A stretch of DNA of 64,000 nt from Flavobacteriales bacterium UBA1494. GTDB lineage: Bacteria; Bacteroidota; Bacteroidia; Flavobacteriales_E; Vicingaceae. A model generated the notes under the pieces. It saw only the letters and a list, made by a program, of their open reading frames with translations, did not search any database and had not been told where the DNA came from. Below are positions 53,367-63,941 of the stretch, piece after piece (the first letter of the stretch is position 1; every line of letters begins with the position of its first letter). The position numbers were made by a program, and so were the translations under genes. Where the stretch lies: assembly GCA_905182175.1 (NCBI GenBank), contig CAJJAT010000006.1, positions 1 to 64,000 of the forward strand, in the 5' to 3' direction.

Positions 53367-53863
53367 TTATAATCCGTCAAGGAATATATTGATTTCACAT
53401 ATTTCAGAAATTCCATCTACCGTTCTTGTAGAAACCTTGATTGTTCCTTTCCCATTTTTGAACCTGCATTTGTATTGGATCTCAAACCAATCTGCTCCTT
53501 TGCCTTGTCCATCATAAGTATGATGCGAATATGCATACGTTTCTATTTTGCCTGTAACAGGTGTCAGTTTTTGAAACTCATTTTCGATTTGTTCAATATC
53601 GATTTGAACCTTTGCATATTCTCCAAAATAGTGTGAATTTCCTCCCAATTAGAACGATTAAATTCAGTTTTTATCTTGTACACAGTTTTGTCAAGTAACT
53701 CTCTAGTAACATCATTTGGCAATTTTTTTAATTCTTCACTTTCAATATCAGTTACTGAAACTGTCACCGATTGATGCATTAAAAAAACTGTTACCAAATT
53801 AATTAAAGTAAGAATTGAGAACCCAATTAGTATGATTTCAATTCGTTTTAGTCTTTTTTCCAT
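53367..53863 (-). pseudogene. Anchored DUF3887/4019-like protein, one frameshift
   Basis: The first frame starts at ATG 53,863 with a membrane anchor ('IEIILIGFSILTLINLVTVF') and runs to 'IKTEFNRSNWEEIHTI'. The second frame continues exactly there with 'FGEYAKVQIDIEQIENEFQK', 'GKGADWFEIQYKCRFKNGKG' and 'EICEINIFLDGL', ending at 53,367. One base gained in an A4 run (53,625-53,628, plus strand) would restore a single protein of about 165 residues. The helix-plus-cone-like sheet fits the DUF3887/DUF4019 type. It could be a true frameshift or a sequencing indel; everything else in the gene is intact. Confidence 0.6.
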
Positions 53864-54005
53864 CGTCTAATTTAATCCTGCTAACGCTTGAATAGAAGGA
53901 AAGGTGAGTTATTTCAATTTTATTTGCTGCCGGATATATACTCCTAAAAGTACCTCATAAAACGAACCATCAAAAGTATAAGTCGAAGTAATTTAATTGA
54001 TTAAT

Positions 54006-55145
54006 CTACTTCACTACTTCTTCGCTCAATTTAGCTTTGTCCGAATACAGTAAAACCCGATCCAAATAAATCAATATTAATTGAGTTAGTGGAAGTGCCA
54101 AAATAGTTCCATTAAAGCCTCCAAAAATGGGAACCCAAAGCGCAAAAGATAGCACAATGACTGCAGGATTCATTCCGTTTACACTCTTCATTATTTTGTC
54201 TTCATAAATGGTTTCTTCTAAAATAGAAATGAGGACATAAATGAACAGGACAATTCCAAAATAAATGAAAAAGTTATGGCCCTGCTCTACCGACAGAACC
54301 CAACAACTAATACTTGCTAGCGGAAGACTCAAATAATGAAATTGCGAAGCATAGGACAGTACTCCTGTCAGAATTCCAATAATAATTGCTCCCGGAAGAT
54401 CCAAGATTGAAAAGGCAACGGTGCAAATGAGCAAATTAATGAGGACTAGCTTGCCTCGCTGCTTGAAATAGTTCACAAAAACGATATTAAAATCAGCAAA
54501 AACTGCTTTTAATCGGCTGTTTACCGTTTTCCGATTGGCAAAATAAGTTTTGTACTTGCCCTCAAAGTAGTCGTAAGTATACAAGATGAAGAAAACATAC
54601 AAAAGGGTGTAAAACAACATGTAAATCGAACTCCAAGAATTGGTGATTTCTGCTTCCCCACTGGGTTCTTTTTGTTGAAAAAAGGAATACACACTTTTAA
54701 TGCTCGACATCACATCTTCTTGGTTTACCTCATTCGCTCCTGAGTTCAATTCCTCTAATTGCCCCTTAACGTATTCGTTCTCATTAATTTTTCCGAAATA
54801 AAACAGTGCACTGTTCTTTACTTCTTCTATTTTATGTTCGTTTTTCTGGGTAAAAACTTCTACTGCATTTACCAAGCGCTTGCTGTCATTGATTATATGT
54901 CCGCCAAAAAAGAAGGTTGCACTCACAAAAAACAACGTCAGCAACAACAAAAAACTAGTGGTAGCAACTGTTCTGTTTTTTATTTTCTTTTGAATTTTCA
55001 GAATAATGGGGTTCAGTAAGTAAGCAATAAAAAGCGCTAAGATAAAGGGCAAGAGTATTTCCCCAATAAAAAACAGCAACACCAAAATGAGAACAAATGG
55101 CAATAAATCAATTATGAAATTCTTGTTTTTTTCGGATAAGGTCAT
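54006..55145 (-). CDS. AI-2E family transporter (PerM/UPF0118)
   Basis: 379 residues with about eight membrane helices in the usual arrangement: two hairpins at the N-terminus, a soluble domain (about 90-165), then five or more helices. 'FILALFIAYLLNPIILKIQK' is the conserved region after the first helices, and 'LDLPGAIIIGILTGVLSYAS', 'IYVLISILEETIYEDKIMKS' and 'NPAVIVLSFALWVPIFGGFN' are family signatures. Members transport autoinducer-2, or act as sodium/proton antiporters in some species, so the substrate is open. Single gene on the minus strand. Confidence 0.9.
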   Translation of the reverse strand: MTLSEKNKNFIIDLLPFVLILVLLFFIGEILLPFILALFIAYLLNPIILKIQKKIKNRTVATTSFLLLLTLFFVSATFFFGGHIINDSKRLVNAVEVFTQKNEHKIEEVKNSALFYFGKINENEYVKGQLEELNSGANEVNQEDVMSSIKSVYSFFQQKEPSGEAEITNSWSSIYMLFYTLLYVFFILYTYDYFEGKYKTYFANRKTVNSRLKAVFADFNIVFVNYFKQRGKLVLINLLICTVAFSILDLPGAIIIGILTGVLSYASQFHYLSLPLASISCWVLSVEQGHNFFIYFGIVLFIYVLISILEETIYEDKIMKSVNGMNPAVIVLSFALWVPIFGGFNGTILALPLTQLILIYLDRVLLYSDKAKLSEEVVK

Positions 55146-55954
55146 TTCCTGTTCGGTTTATGGTGATGTGTATCAAAGGAAGAGTTTTTTTTCTAACTAA
55201 CATACCGGGCAAAACTAATAATCAAAAAAGTGAAACATCTATTTTATATGTATGCAGGTGTTTAAAATTTTGCAAACAACACTCAGCTAATGTTCGAAAC
55301 AATATCAAGCCATCCTTTTAGTAGTTTAATATTCGGTCTGCTTGAATTGTATGTTAACAAAACACAGGTTAAAAAATAGTTGATAACACTGTTTAAAGCA
55401 TGTAAATCATGAGCAGCTTACGAAATTTTAACTTTCCTATAAAACTCACTTGGCGAATTGTGTAAAAAACCCTGCTTGCTTTTCCCGAAACAGGTGGGCG
55501 AATAGCAAGGGTGACATTACCAAAAGCAGTTTTTGTTCCTTAACGCAATTGAAATTGTATCTTTATCAAGTGTCCAAAGGCATCCTACAACGAAGTTAAA
55601 GACGAGCTATAAAATTAAACTTCTGCAAAATAGATCCAACTCTTCTGCGATAAGTATACACTTGTCTCAACTGAAAAAATGAATTTTATACTGTTACTAA
55701 AAACCAAATCATTCAACGAATAAAATTATGCTCTTCATACGCCTCAAGTAAAATTACTTTTAAAAACCTATGGCTACCTAACTATTTTAAAACCTGTTTT
55801 AGAGAACTTTAGAAAGAGTGTTAAGCGAACTACGAACCGAGGGGATTGCGAGCAAATTTTAAGAATTGAAAATTAATATTTCAAAGGAAAACAAACCATA
55901 AGCGCTTTACATGCATTTTATATAGACTGCGTTGAATTGCAATAAATAATAACA
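55146..55954. other. Gene-free spacer
   Basis: About 800 AT-rich bases with no believable frame, no strong stem and no perfect -7 box in front of the MBL gene. Confidence 0.45.
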
Positions 55955-56998
55955 ATGAAGAACTTTCAGCTACAATTTGGAGGCAAAATAACGAATAAAC
56001 TCCAACACCAATACAAACAATCAGAAAATTGGAAAAAAGGGGCTTTCCAAAACTTAGAAAAAACTGAAATGGATATGTCTTTAGGAAAAATCCCTGCCGT
56101 TATCTACAAACAGCTGACTAAGAAAGGACAGAAACCCAAAACCAATTTACCTATTATTCCTTTTGATAAAGCTGCGTTTTTAACACCTACTGAGAAAGCA
56201 AAATTCGTATGGTACGGGCACTCTGTAGTGTTGATGAATTTGAATGGAAAAACCATATTAATTGATCCCATGTTAGGTTCTGATACAACACCAATTGCAC
56301 CTTTTGATAACAAACGATTTTCGAAAAGTAGTCTTGATTTAATTGATGACTTTCCTGAAATAGATCTTATTTTATTGACACATGATCATTACGACCACTT
56401 GGATTATGATAGCATTCAAAAGCTAAAACATAAAACCAAGAAGTACTTCGTTGCCTTGGGTTTAAAGCGGCATCTCGTTCGATGGGGTGTTGATGCCGAA
56501 TTAATTAAGGAATTTGACTGATGGAATGACACCATGCTAGAAGAGATTCAAATTACGTTTACTCCGACCCGCCATTTTTCGGGACGTGGTTTAACAGATA
56601 AAGCCAAATGCCTTTGAAGAGGTTGGGTATTTAAAACTGAAAGCGAGAACATTTGGTTTAGTGGTGACAGTGGCTACGGCGAACATTTTAAGTCTGTAGG
56701 CGAAAGATTGGGACCATTTGACTTTGCCTTTATGGAATGCGGTCAATACAATGATGATTGGCGATCAATCCACATGTTTCCTGACGAAAGCGTGCAAGCT
56801 GCATTAGATGCTCAGGTAAAAAAAGCGATGCCTGTTCATTGGTCGGGTTTCGCACTTTCTTATCAGCATACGTGGACAGAACCCGCGGACGAGTTCGTGG
56901 AATTTTCGAAAGAACAAAAGTTAGATTATTTACTACCCCCAATAGGAAAATTATTTACCTATTCTGACACCATCCAAGACAAGTGGTGGCAAGAGTAA
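55955..56998 (+). pseudogene. UlaG/NAPE-PLD-like MBL hydrolase with two in-frame TGA codons
   Basis: One continuous frame of 347 sense-or-TGA codons and a final TAA, interrupted only by TGA at codons 189 (56,519-56,521) and 221 (56,615-56,617). The metal site H143-D-H145-x-D147-H148 is in 'LILLTHDHYDHLDYDS', and later 'PTRHFSGRGLTDK' and 'WFSGDSGYGEHF' follow the NAPE-PLD-like MBL order. Relatives are expected to have Trp at both TGA positions: 'EFD-W-WND' and 'KCL-W-RGW' (compare the L-W-G-S-W segment of NAPE-PLD proteins). Both are explained by TGG to TGA. No frameshift or gap is present. Either a young nonsense pseudogene or a read-through gene; other genes here end in TGA, so the code is not changed in general. 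Confidence 0.75.
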
Positions 56999-58280
56999 GG
57001 GATCGAAAAAGAACAGTAATAACAAAATACGATTCAGAACGTCCTACAATTCGGATTTCTATTTGACCAACACAAGTGGCCACAAATGGGGCTGGTAAGG
57101 TCATTTTACAGCACTTCGCAAAGTGTGCTCAAGCTTAATTAGGAAGAGCTTTTGACACAGAAGAATTTCACGAGAACTGTTTGAGATATAGTGCTTGTCG
57201 TGACTGGTATTTTGAGTGTACTGCAACTAAACAACTGGAACAAGGAATAGAACAGTACCAAACAAGAATTGAATTTGCTAATTAAAATGCCTGAGAACCT
57301 TAAGAACGATTTGAAAGATGCTCAATACAACAGAGGTATGAATAAAAGACCTATGCTTGGTAATAAAATGGAACCGAAGTATTTATTAGAGCAAACGCCT
57401 TTTCATGAGTCGCTTCGGTTACACTACAGCTATTTATTCGGAGGCACACATAAAACTACCAATTCATCAGACTTTTACAATTTAAAAAGTACAGGATTTA
57501 ACTTTATTCGGAACAACCAAAAACGGAGGAACATTACCAGCTTATATTCTGACAATACACATTTTACACAGTCAATAAATTAATTTTTTAGGGTAGGTTC
57601 TATTGAATAATACGAGCAATAAAATCCATGACAAAGTAATAATCGATGCGCTTTGGAAGATCGCCTAGACAGTATGGCGAAGATGTAATTTTACAAGAAT
57701 TCAAAAAATCATACTAAATTCTGCAAATCAAAGTAGGTTTAGCATTGTTCACATTCCCATTTCTTAAGTTTAAGGTTAGATTAGTTTAATACTTATGTTT
57801 TAAGCCCCCACTCTAAAGTAGATTTTGACTCTGCACCATTTGAATCCACCTTGAAAGGTCTGAAAGACGAAACAACATTGCAGTTTCCCTCTTTTTAATT
57901 TGGCTTTTTAATTGATTCGAAATCCTCTATCGGACCGTTACAACGCCAGAAATTAATGAGCTGTAAGCAAGACTTGACAACAATGAATGCCCAAATGCAT
58001 CAACCCTACTTTTACTACCGCACTCAAGTTAGCTTCAAGACTATTTTCTAAATTCACAGAACCCGTTGACAAATTTTGCGCAAAAAGAAAAGTTAAAAGC
58101 CGCATTAATAGATAACGGGACTGCATTTATTATTTATAAATCAACTCCTACCTTGCGAAAAAGCAGCATTTTTTCCCATTGTAACACGGTACCTAATAGT
58201 CGTTAAATGTCATTCAATGACTTAAAGACGGCTGTTTACACACTAAAGTAAATTTCAATTTTAATATTAGGATATAATAC
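56999..58280. other. Long spacer with unrecognised coding remnants
   Basis: Pieces such as 'GRAFDTEEFHENCLRYSACR' with 'DWYFECTATKQLEQGIEQYQ' (about 57,145-57,270) and the frame 57,269-57,583 look like the ruins of one or two genes; I recognise neither. From 57,600 to 58,280 I see nothing supported. Confidence 0.4.
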
Positions 58281-58288
58281 TAACTTTG
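58281..58288 (+). promoter_or_regulatory. -7 promoter box of the cold-shock gene
   Basis: TAACTTTG is a perfect TAnnTTTG box, 25 bases before the ATG. Confidence 0.7.
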
Positions 58289-58313
58289 TACTTTATTTAA
58301 AAACAACATTATT

Positions 58314-58505
58314 ATGAGCAACGGAACAGTAAAATTTTTTAACACTTCAAAAGGATTTGGATTTATTACACCAGAAGATGGTAGTAAAGATGTATTTGTA
58401 CACCAAAATGGATTGAAGGAAGACATCAACGAAGGAGACAAAGTAAGTTACGATGTTGAGGAAAGCCCAAAAGGTTTAAACGCTACTAATGTAACTGTAG
58501 ATTAA
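58314..58505 (+). CDS. CspA-family cold-shock protein
   Basis: 63 residues, the typical single cold-shock domain. '[20 protein letters not shown]' contains RNP1 (K-G-F-G-F-I), and '[10 protein letters not shown]' is RNP2. It binds single-stranded RNA and DNA as an RNA chaperone. It has its own promoter and terminator. The short leader (about 20 bases) lacks the long structured 5' region of E. coli cspA, so thermosensing by the leader is unlikely. Confidence 0.96.
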   Translation: MSNGTVKFFNTSKGFGFITPEDGSKDVFVHQNGLKEDINEGDKVSYDVEESPKGLNATNVTVD

Positions 58506-58530
58506 TTCCACATTACGTTATTACATCCTA

Positions 58531-58568
58531 AAAAGCCTATCATAAAATATGATGGGCTTTTTTTTTAT
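58531..58568 (+). terminator. Rho-independent terminator of the cold-shock gene
   Basis: AAAAGCCTATCATA (58,531-58,544) pairs with TATGATGGGCTTTT (58,549-58,562), with one T-G wobble and a 4-base loop, followed by more T. Confidence 0.92.
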
Positions 58569-58713
58569 AAAAACAATAAATTAAGTTACAAAGTAGCGCA
58601 CTGTGAATTATTTATACTGCTTAAAGTCTGATTTTCTCTTAGATAATAAATGAGCAATCGCAGAACAAAAGCCGCTATCTGTATGGTATTCGTTTAGCTA
58701 CTCATACTCCCTT

Positions 58714-59442
58714 CTACCCCAACTGTCTTCTAAATTCTCCCAACATTATTGCTGTTGCAATGGATACATTGAATGATTCTGCGTCTCCACTCATCGGAAT
58801 TTTTAATTTCTCAGTAACCTTTGCTGTTAGCTCATTGCTCATTCCCTGTGATTCATTGCCAACAACTAAAACACATGGAGCAGTAATTGTAGCTTCATAT
58901 AAATTCTCACCACTCAGGTGTGCTGCATAAATAGGAGTAGATTTTGACAATTCCTCCACATATTTAAACAAATCTTGTACTACTATATTTATTCTAAAGA
59001 TAGAGCCCATAGTCGCTTGTACCACTTTAGGACTAAAGTGATCAACACAATCAAATGAACAAATCATCGTTTTTACTCCAAAAGCATCAGCGGTGCGAAT
59101 AATGGTTCCTAAATTACCGGGGTCTTGTACTTTTTCTACCATCAATGTAATGGGCGAATCAGTTACTGTGCCTTGCTTAGGAATTTCTATTACTGCTAAA
59201 ATACCCGGTGCTGTTTTAAAGGCCGAGATTCGCTGCATGGCTCGCTCATCACATAACCTTACTTCTATCCCATCCGATTCAAAGTCTGCCACTGAAACAA
59301 CAAACTTCACAGTAAAATTGTATAAAATAGCTTCCCTTACCATTTTATCGCCTTCAACAAAAAACAAACCCACGGTTTTGCGAAACTTCTTCTGCTGTAA
59401 CGAAACGATTAATTTTTCTTCCTTTTTAGTTAAGCTTGCCAT
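58714..59442 (-). CDS. TrmH/SpoU-family RNA 2'-O-methyltransferase
   Basis: 242 residues. A substrate-binding N-domain (about 1-90, 'RKTVGLFFVEGDKMVREAI') is followed by the SPOUT knot domain with all three motifs: 1 'EKVQDPGNLGTIIRTADAFG', 2 'VLVVGNESQGMS' and 3 'IPMSGDAESFNVSIATAIML'. It methylates a ribose 2'-OH in rRNA or tRNA with SAM, and the exact site is unknown. It is divergent from the tamL gene with only 22 bases between start codons. Confidence 0.93.
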   Translation of the reverse strand: MASLTKKEEKLIVSLQQKKFRKTVGLFFVEGDKMVREAILYNFTVKFVVSVADFESDGIEVRLCDERAMQRISAFKTAPGILAVIEIPKQGTVTDSPITLMVEKVQDPGNLGTIIRTADAFGVKTMICSFDCVDHFSPKVVQATMGSIFRINIVVQDLFKYVEELSKSTPIYAAHLSGENLYEATITAPCVLVVGNESQGMSNELTAKVTEKLKIPMSGDAESFNVSIATAIMLGEFRRQLG

Positions 59443-59464
59443 ATTCGCTAATTTCGCTTTTTTT

Positions 59465-61798
59465 ATGAAGATTTTTCAATCCTCTTCTTTACTATTACGT
59501 TTCAAAAATACCTTTTTGTTAGGGCTTGTAGTATTGTTTTTTTTTACTGCTTGCCGCCCTACAAAACACTTAGAAGAAGGAGAACTCCTTTTAACCAACA
59601 TAACAATTGAAACAAAGGGAAAAGCGAAATTCAATGACGATTTAAAAAGTATTTCTAAACAGCAGCCAAACAGAAAACTACTAGGAATATTTAGACTCTA
59701 TTTAGGAATTCACAACTTATTTTACAATAAAGAAGATTCAAAAATAAAAGACAAACTTGGAGAGTCTCCTGTAATTTACGATTCCAGCTTAACTCAGCCC
59801 TCGATAGATTTAATGCACCGCTTTTTAAAGAATAAAGGATATTATGAAAACGAAGTTAGCATTGAAGCAGACACACAAAAACGTTGGTTTTCAGTAAAAC
59901 CATTAAATAAAGTTAAACTCAAATTTAAAATTAATAAAGGAAAAGAATATCTGATTGCCAGTTTAAATCAGACTATTACAGATCCATCTATTAATAAAAT
60001 AGTAGCCAATGCAAAAAACAAAAGCGCACTTAATGTTTACGACCCTTTCAACTTAGATGATCTTCAATATGAGCGACTTAGAATTGAACGCCTCATGAAA
60101 AATAATGGTTATTATGAATTTTCTCGAGAGTATATTTTATTCGAAGCGGACACTTCTCAAAAAACAAAATCAGCTTCAATTACAGTAAAAATTAAAAACC
60201 CTACTTTCAATTATTTTAATACAGATTCACTAATAGAAGGGAATCATAAAACTTTTCAAATAAAAAACGTTTATGTGAGTATGGAGTTGCCTGGAGGAAC
60301 AGTAGTAACTGAAGACACTACCTACTCTGACAACATGATTTTTATAGGTTTAGCAGGAAAGTACAAGGAAAAAGCGATTTCAAGAATTACCTATTTAAGG
60401 CCCGGTCAACTGTTCAGTTTAAAAAACCAAGAAGAAACATACCGAAACCTCTCAAGTCTAAGGGTCTTCTCCTATGTCAACATTCAATACACTCCAGATT
60501 ATTACTCGAATGGAAAAGGTTTAAATGCAATAATAACCGTTCGACCAAGAAAGCAAAAATCTATAACTATTGAAACAGAGGGAACCAACAACGGAGGTAA
60601 TTTAGGAATTAACGGAGCAATTAATTTTCAAAATAACAACACCTTCAAAGGTGCCGAAATACTAAACATAAGTATGAGTGGCGGATTAGAAGCTCAGACT
60701 ATTTTTACCGATGATGAGCAACGTCAAATCGGAAATGGAACCTTGCCTTTTAACACCTTAGAGTTTGGTCCGAAAGCTAGCTTGGAAGTTCCTCGGTTCT
60801 TATTGCCTTTTGTTTCCAATAAGGTTTCTCCAAAAGGAAATCCAAGAACATCCTTTAATGCATCTTACAACTTGCAAGACAGACCTGATTACAGAAGAAA
60901 CGTAACTAAAACATACGTATCGTATACCTGGAATGAATCACCAACAAAAACACATGTGGTTCAACCATTTGATTTGAGTTATATAAAATTAGATCCTTCA
61001 GAAAGTTTTTTAACAGTGTTGAATAATATTCAGAATCCATTCTTAAAAAACAGTTATACCGATAACTTTATATTGGCATCCAAGTATAGTTTTATCCTAA
61101 ACACCCAAAATTCAAATAATTTAAAAAACCACATTTACTTTCGTGGAAATATTGAAACAGCAGGTAACCTTCTAGCAGCATCTTCCAACACTTGGAACTC
61201 CAATACAAACGATGATGGTTCTAGAAACATAGGCGGGATTCGTTTTGCACAATACGTGAGAGCAGATGTGGACTTTCGTTATTATCAAAAATTCAATTGG
61301 AACAAAATCGTCTATCGCTTTGCCTCGGGTTTAGGCTTACCTTACGGGAATAGCATTGCCATGCCATTTGAAAAAAGCTTCTACGCAGGCGGAGCAAATG
61401 GTATAAGGGCATGGAGAGCTAGAGAATTAGGGCCAGGAAACTTGGCAGATTCAATTGAAAGAAATGTAGACCAAATTGGAAATGTCAGTTTAGAAGGCAA
61501 TGTGGAATGGAGAATACCTGTAACAAGTATATTAGAAGGAGCGTTATTTGTGGATGCTGGGAACATTTGGAATTACCAACAGAAAGGTACACGAGACGAA
61601 ACTGAATTTCAATTTGATCGCTTATGGGATGGCACTGCTATTGGCTTTGGAATCGGATTACGTCTAAACTTTAGCTTTTTTATTCTACGATTTGATGGAG
61701 CAACAAAACTAAAAGATCCTTCCAGCGAAAAGCCCAATGATTTTAACCCACAGTGGGGAGACACCAATTTAAACTTAGGGATAGGGTATCCCTTCTAA
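59465..61798 (+). CDS. tamL: TamL-type Omp85 outer-membrane lipoprotein
   Basis: 777 residues from ATG 59,465; the frame is open much further upstream but runs antisense through the methyltransferase gene. A signal with lipobox ('VVLFFFTAC', Cys29) is followed by 'RPTKHLEEGELLLTNITIE', the usual start of TamL. POTRA-like repeats occupy about 45-400 and a 16-strand Omp85 barrel about 430-777 ('NGIRAWRARELGPGN' is the conserved lid-loop R-G-W/A-R type motif). TamL replaces TamA in Bacteroidota and assists outer-membrane protein or lipid transport together with TamB, whose gene is not in this window. Confidence 0.9.
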   Translation: MKIFQSSSLLLRFKNTFLLGLVVLFFFTACRPTKHLEEGELLLTNITIETKGKAKFNDDLKSISKQQPNRKLLGIFRLYLGIHNLFYNKEDSKIKDKLGESPVIYDSSLTQPSIDLMHRFLKNKGYYENEVSIEADTQKRWFSVKPLNKVKLKFKINKGKEYLIASLNQTITDPSINKIVANAKNKSALNVYDPFNLDDLQYERLRIERLMKNNGYYEFSREYILFEADTSQKTKSASITVKIKNPTFNYFNTDSLIEGNHKTFQIKNVYVSMELPGGTVVTEDTTYSDNMIFIGLAGKYKEKAISRITYLRPGQLFSLKNQEETYRNLSSLRVFSYVNIQYTPDYYSNGKGLNAIITVRPRKQKSITIETEGTNNGGNLGINGAINFQNNNTFKGAEILNISMSGGLEAQTIFTDDEQRQIGNGTLPFNTLEFGPKASLEVPRFLLPFVSNKVSPKGNPRTSFNASYNLQDRPDYRRNVTKTYVSYTWNESPTKTHVVQPFDLSYIKLDPSESFLTVLNNIQNPFLKNSYTDNFILASKYSFILNTQNSNNLKNHIYFRGNIETAGNLLAASSNTWNSNTNDDGSRNIGGIRFAQYVRADVDFRYYQKFNWNKIVYRFASGLGLPYGNSIAMPFEKSFYAGGANGIRAWRARELGPGNLADSIERNVDQIGNVSLEGNVEWRIPVTSILEGALFVDAGNIWNYQQKGTRDETEFQFDRLWDGTAIGFGIGLRLNFSFFILRFDGATKLKDPSSEKPNDFNPQWGDTNLNLGIGYPF

Positions 61799-61927
61799 CT
61801 ACTAATTTTTAATCCAGTAAATATCCCCTGTCAATTGCCCTTAATCCCCATTAAAATGCAAGTCCTTAAACGAAAAGAACCGATAATTAAAAACTAAAAG
61901 TTTAGAATTTAAAGTTTATATTTTTAT

Positions 61928-61935
61928 TAGCTTTG
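61928..61935 (+). promoter_or_regulatory. -7 promoter box of the aldolase gene
   Basis: TAGCTTTG followed by TCC is a perfect TAnnTTTG box, 24 bases before the ATG. Confidence 0.65.
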
Positions 61936-61959
61936 TCCTCCTTTTAACAATGATTATAT

Positions 61960-63018
61960 ATGTCTATCAACAACATTGAAGAACTTTTAGGGGCCGATTC
62001 AGATGCCCTATTAAACCACACTTGTTCAACCATTTCAAAAGAAATGCTTCATTTACCTGGAGCAAATTTTGTTGACAGAATTTTTAAAGACACAAATAGA
62101 AGTAATCAAGTTTTAAAAAGTGTGCAAGCACTTTACGGTAACGGAAGACTAGCGAATACAGGTTATTTATCAATTTTACCTGTTGATCAAGGAATTGAAC
62201 ACACTGCAGGTGCTTCTTTTGCTCCAAACCCTATTTATTTTGACCCTGAAAATATTGTCAAATTGGCAATTGAAGGTGGCTGTAATGCGGTAGCCTCAAC
62301 ATTTGGTTCTTTGGCATCAGTTTCAAGAAAATATGCACACAAAATTCCTTTTGTGGTGAAGTTGAATCACAATGAATTATTGACTTACCCAAATACTTTT
62401 TCTCAGATTTCTTTTGGGTCCGTTGATGATGCATGGAATTTAGGAGCAACTGCTGTTGGAGCAACTATCTACTTCGGTTCTGAAGACAGTAGTAGACAAA
62501 TTATAGAAATTGCTCAAGCGTTTGAAAGAGCTCACGAATTAGGAATGGCCACTATATTATGGTGCTATTTACGAAACAGTGGTTTCAAAAAAGATGGCGC
62601 AGATTACCATACATCAACAGACATTACTGCTCAAGCAAATCATTTGGGAGTAACCATTCAGGCAGATATTATAAAGCAAAAACTACCCACAAATAATGGA
62701 GGGTTTAATGCCATCCAATTTGCAAAAACACACCCAAAAGTTTATTCTGAGCTAACAACTGATAATCCAATTGATTTATGCCGATACCAAGTAGCTAATT
62801 GCTACATGGGCCGTGCAGGATTAATTAACTCTGGTGGTGCTTCTGAAGGTGCTTCCGATTTAGCTAACGCAGTCATCACTGCAGTAATAAACAAAAGAGC
62901 AGGTGGACATGGTTTAATTACAGGAAGAAAAGCTTTCCAAAAACCAATGGAGGAAGGAATTCAAATTTTAAACGCAGTTCAAGACGTTTATTTAGACAAT
63001 AAAATATCTATAGCTTAA
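61960..63018 (+). CDS. fbaB: Class I fructose-bisphosphate aldolase (FbaB/DhnA type)
   Basis: 352 residues of the DhnA-like class I aldolase family. '[20 protein letters not shown]' holds the conserved Asp and phosphate loop, '[16 protein letters not shown]' a catalytic Lys, and '[20 protein letters not shown]' a Tyr/Arg-rich active-site strand. '[20 protein letters not shown]' and '[20 protein letters not shown]' form the C1-phosphate site at the barrel end. It cleaves fructose 1,6-bisphosphate in glycolysis, or makes it in gluconeogenesis, through a Schiff base and without metal. The stop overlaps the start of accD (TAATG), so the two are translationally coupled. Confidence 0.92.
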   Translation: MSINNIEELLGADSDALLNHTCSTISKEMLHLPGANFVDRIFKDTNRSNQVLKSVQALYGNGRLANTGYLSILPVDQGIEHTAGASFAPNPIYFDPENIVKLAIEGGCNAVASTFGSLASVSRKYAHKIPFVVKLNHNELLTYPNTFSQISFGSVDDAWNLGATAVGATIYFGSEDSSRQIIEIAQAFERAHELGMATILWCYLRNSGFKKDGADYHTSTDITAQANHLGVTIQADIIKQKLPTNNGGFNAIQFAKTHPKVYSELTTDNPIDLCRYQVANCYMGRAGLINSGGASEGASDLANAVITAVINKRAGGHGLITGRKAFQKPMEEGIQILNAVQDVYLDNKISIA

Positions 63019-63890
63019 TGAGTAAAGAAAAAAAAGCTTCTATGGGTTGGTTTAAAAGAATAAAACACGGTATTTTAACTCCGACAAAGGAGAAAAAAGA
63101 AACTCCAGAAGGCTTGTGGTACAAGTGTCCAAGTTGTAATTCCGTAGTTCCCCAAGACGATCATATAGACAATATGTGGGTTTGTAAAGAGTGCAACCAT
63201 CATGAAAGAGTTACCGCTGAAAACTACTTCAATCTAATTTTTGACAACCAAAAATGGTCTGAAATAAACAAAAACTTAACTTCAGGTGATCCTCTGAATT
63301 TTGAGGATACCAAGAAATATACCGACAGAGTTGTAGCAACCCAGAAGAAAACAAAATTGAAAGATGCTTGCAGAACTGCGCATGGAACTGTAGGAGAAGA
63401 GCAATTAATGATCGCTGCGATGGACTTTGGCTTCATTGGTGGATCTATGGGCTCTGTTGTTGGAGAAAAAATTGCACGAGCAATAGACTATTCTATCAAA
63501 CACGACATGCCCTTCATGATAATCTCAAAATCTGGTGGAGCAAGAATGATGGAAGCAGCTTTTTCCTTAATGCAAATGGCTAAAACCTCTGCAAAACTGA
63601 CACAACTAGCACAAGCAAAACTGCCTTACCTCTCTTTTTTAACAGATCCTACAACAGGTGGAGTTACTGCTTCATTCGCAATGTTAGGTGACTTAAACTT
63701 CTCTGAACCCAAGGCCTTAATTGGTTTCGCAGGCCCTAGGGTTGTTAAAGAAACAATTGGCAAAGACTTGCCTGAAGGATTTCAACGTTCCGAATTTTTG
63801 TTAGAGCATGGTTTCCTTGATTTCATTGTAGAAAGAAAGAACCTAAAAACAAAAATGGAACAACTATTAAGAATGTTCAAAAAAGGATAA
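63018..63890 (+). CDS. accD: Acetyl-CoA carboxylase carboxyltransferase subunit beta
   Basis: 290 residues. The N-terminal zinc ribbon has four Cys in two C-x-x-C pairs ('[14 protein letters not shown]' and '[13 protein letters not shown]'). The crotonase-like carboxyltransferase domain follows, with '[20 protein letters not shown]', '[20 protein letters not shown]' and '[20 protein letters not shown]', which build the acyl-CoA oxyanion site. With AccA it forms the transcarboxylase that makes malonyl-CoA for fatty-acid synthesis. Coupled to the aldolase gene by a one-base overlap, an arrangement common in Flavobacteriales. Confidence 0.97.
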   Translation: MSKEKKASMGWFKRIKHGILTPTKEKKETPEGLWYKCPSCNSVVPQDDHIDNMWVCKECNHHERVTAENYFNLIFDNQKWSEINKNLTSGDPLNFEDTKKYTDRVVATQKKTKLKDACRTAHGTVGEEQLMIAAMDFGFIGGSMGSVVGEKIARAIDYSIKHDMPFMIISKSGGARMMEAAFSLMQMAKTSAKLTQLAQAKLPYLSFLTDPTTGGVTASFAMLGDLNFSEPKALIGFAGPRVVKETIGKDLPEGFQRSEFLLEHGFLDFIVERKNLKTKMEQLLRMFKKG

Positions 63891-63910
63891 AAACTAACGC
63901 AAAAATTTAA

Positions 63911-63918
63911 TACATTTG
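63911..63918 (+). promoter_or_regulatory. -7 promoter box of rpsO
   Basis: TACATTTG followed by CACC is a perfect TAnnTTTG box, 31 bases before the rpsO ATG. Confidence 0.75.
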
Positions 63919-63941
63919 CACCCTCAAAAATATAGCAAGAA

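Noticed and set aside
55955-56998. Genome-wide UGA-to-Trp recoding
   Set aside because: Other intact genes in the window stop at TGA, for example amt at 47,036, and no other gene shows internal TGA with an otherwise intact frame.
59093-59464. Longer start for the tamL gene
   Set aside because: The open frame here is antisense to the SpoU-family gene. The signal peptide with lipobox begins at ATG 59,465.
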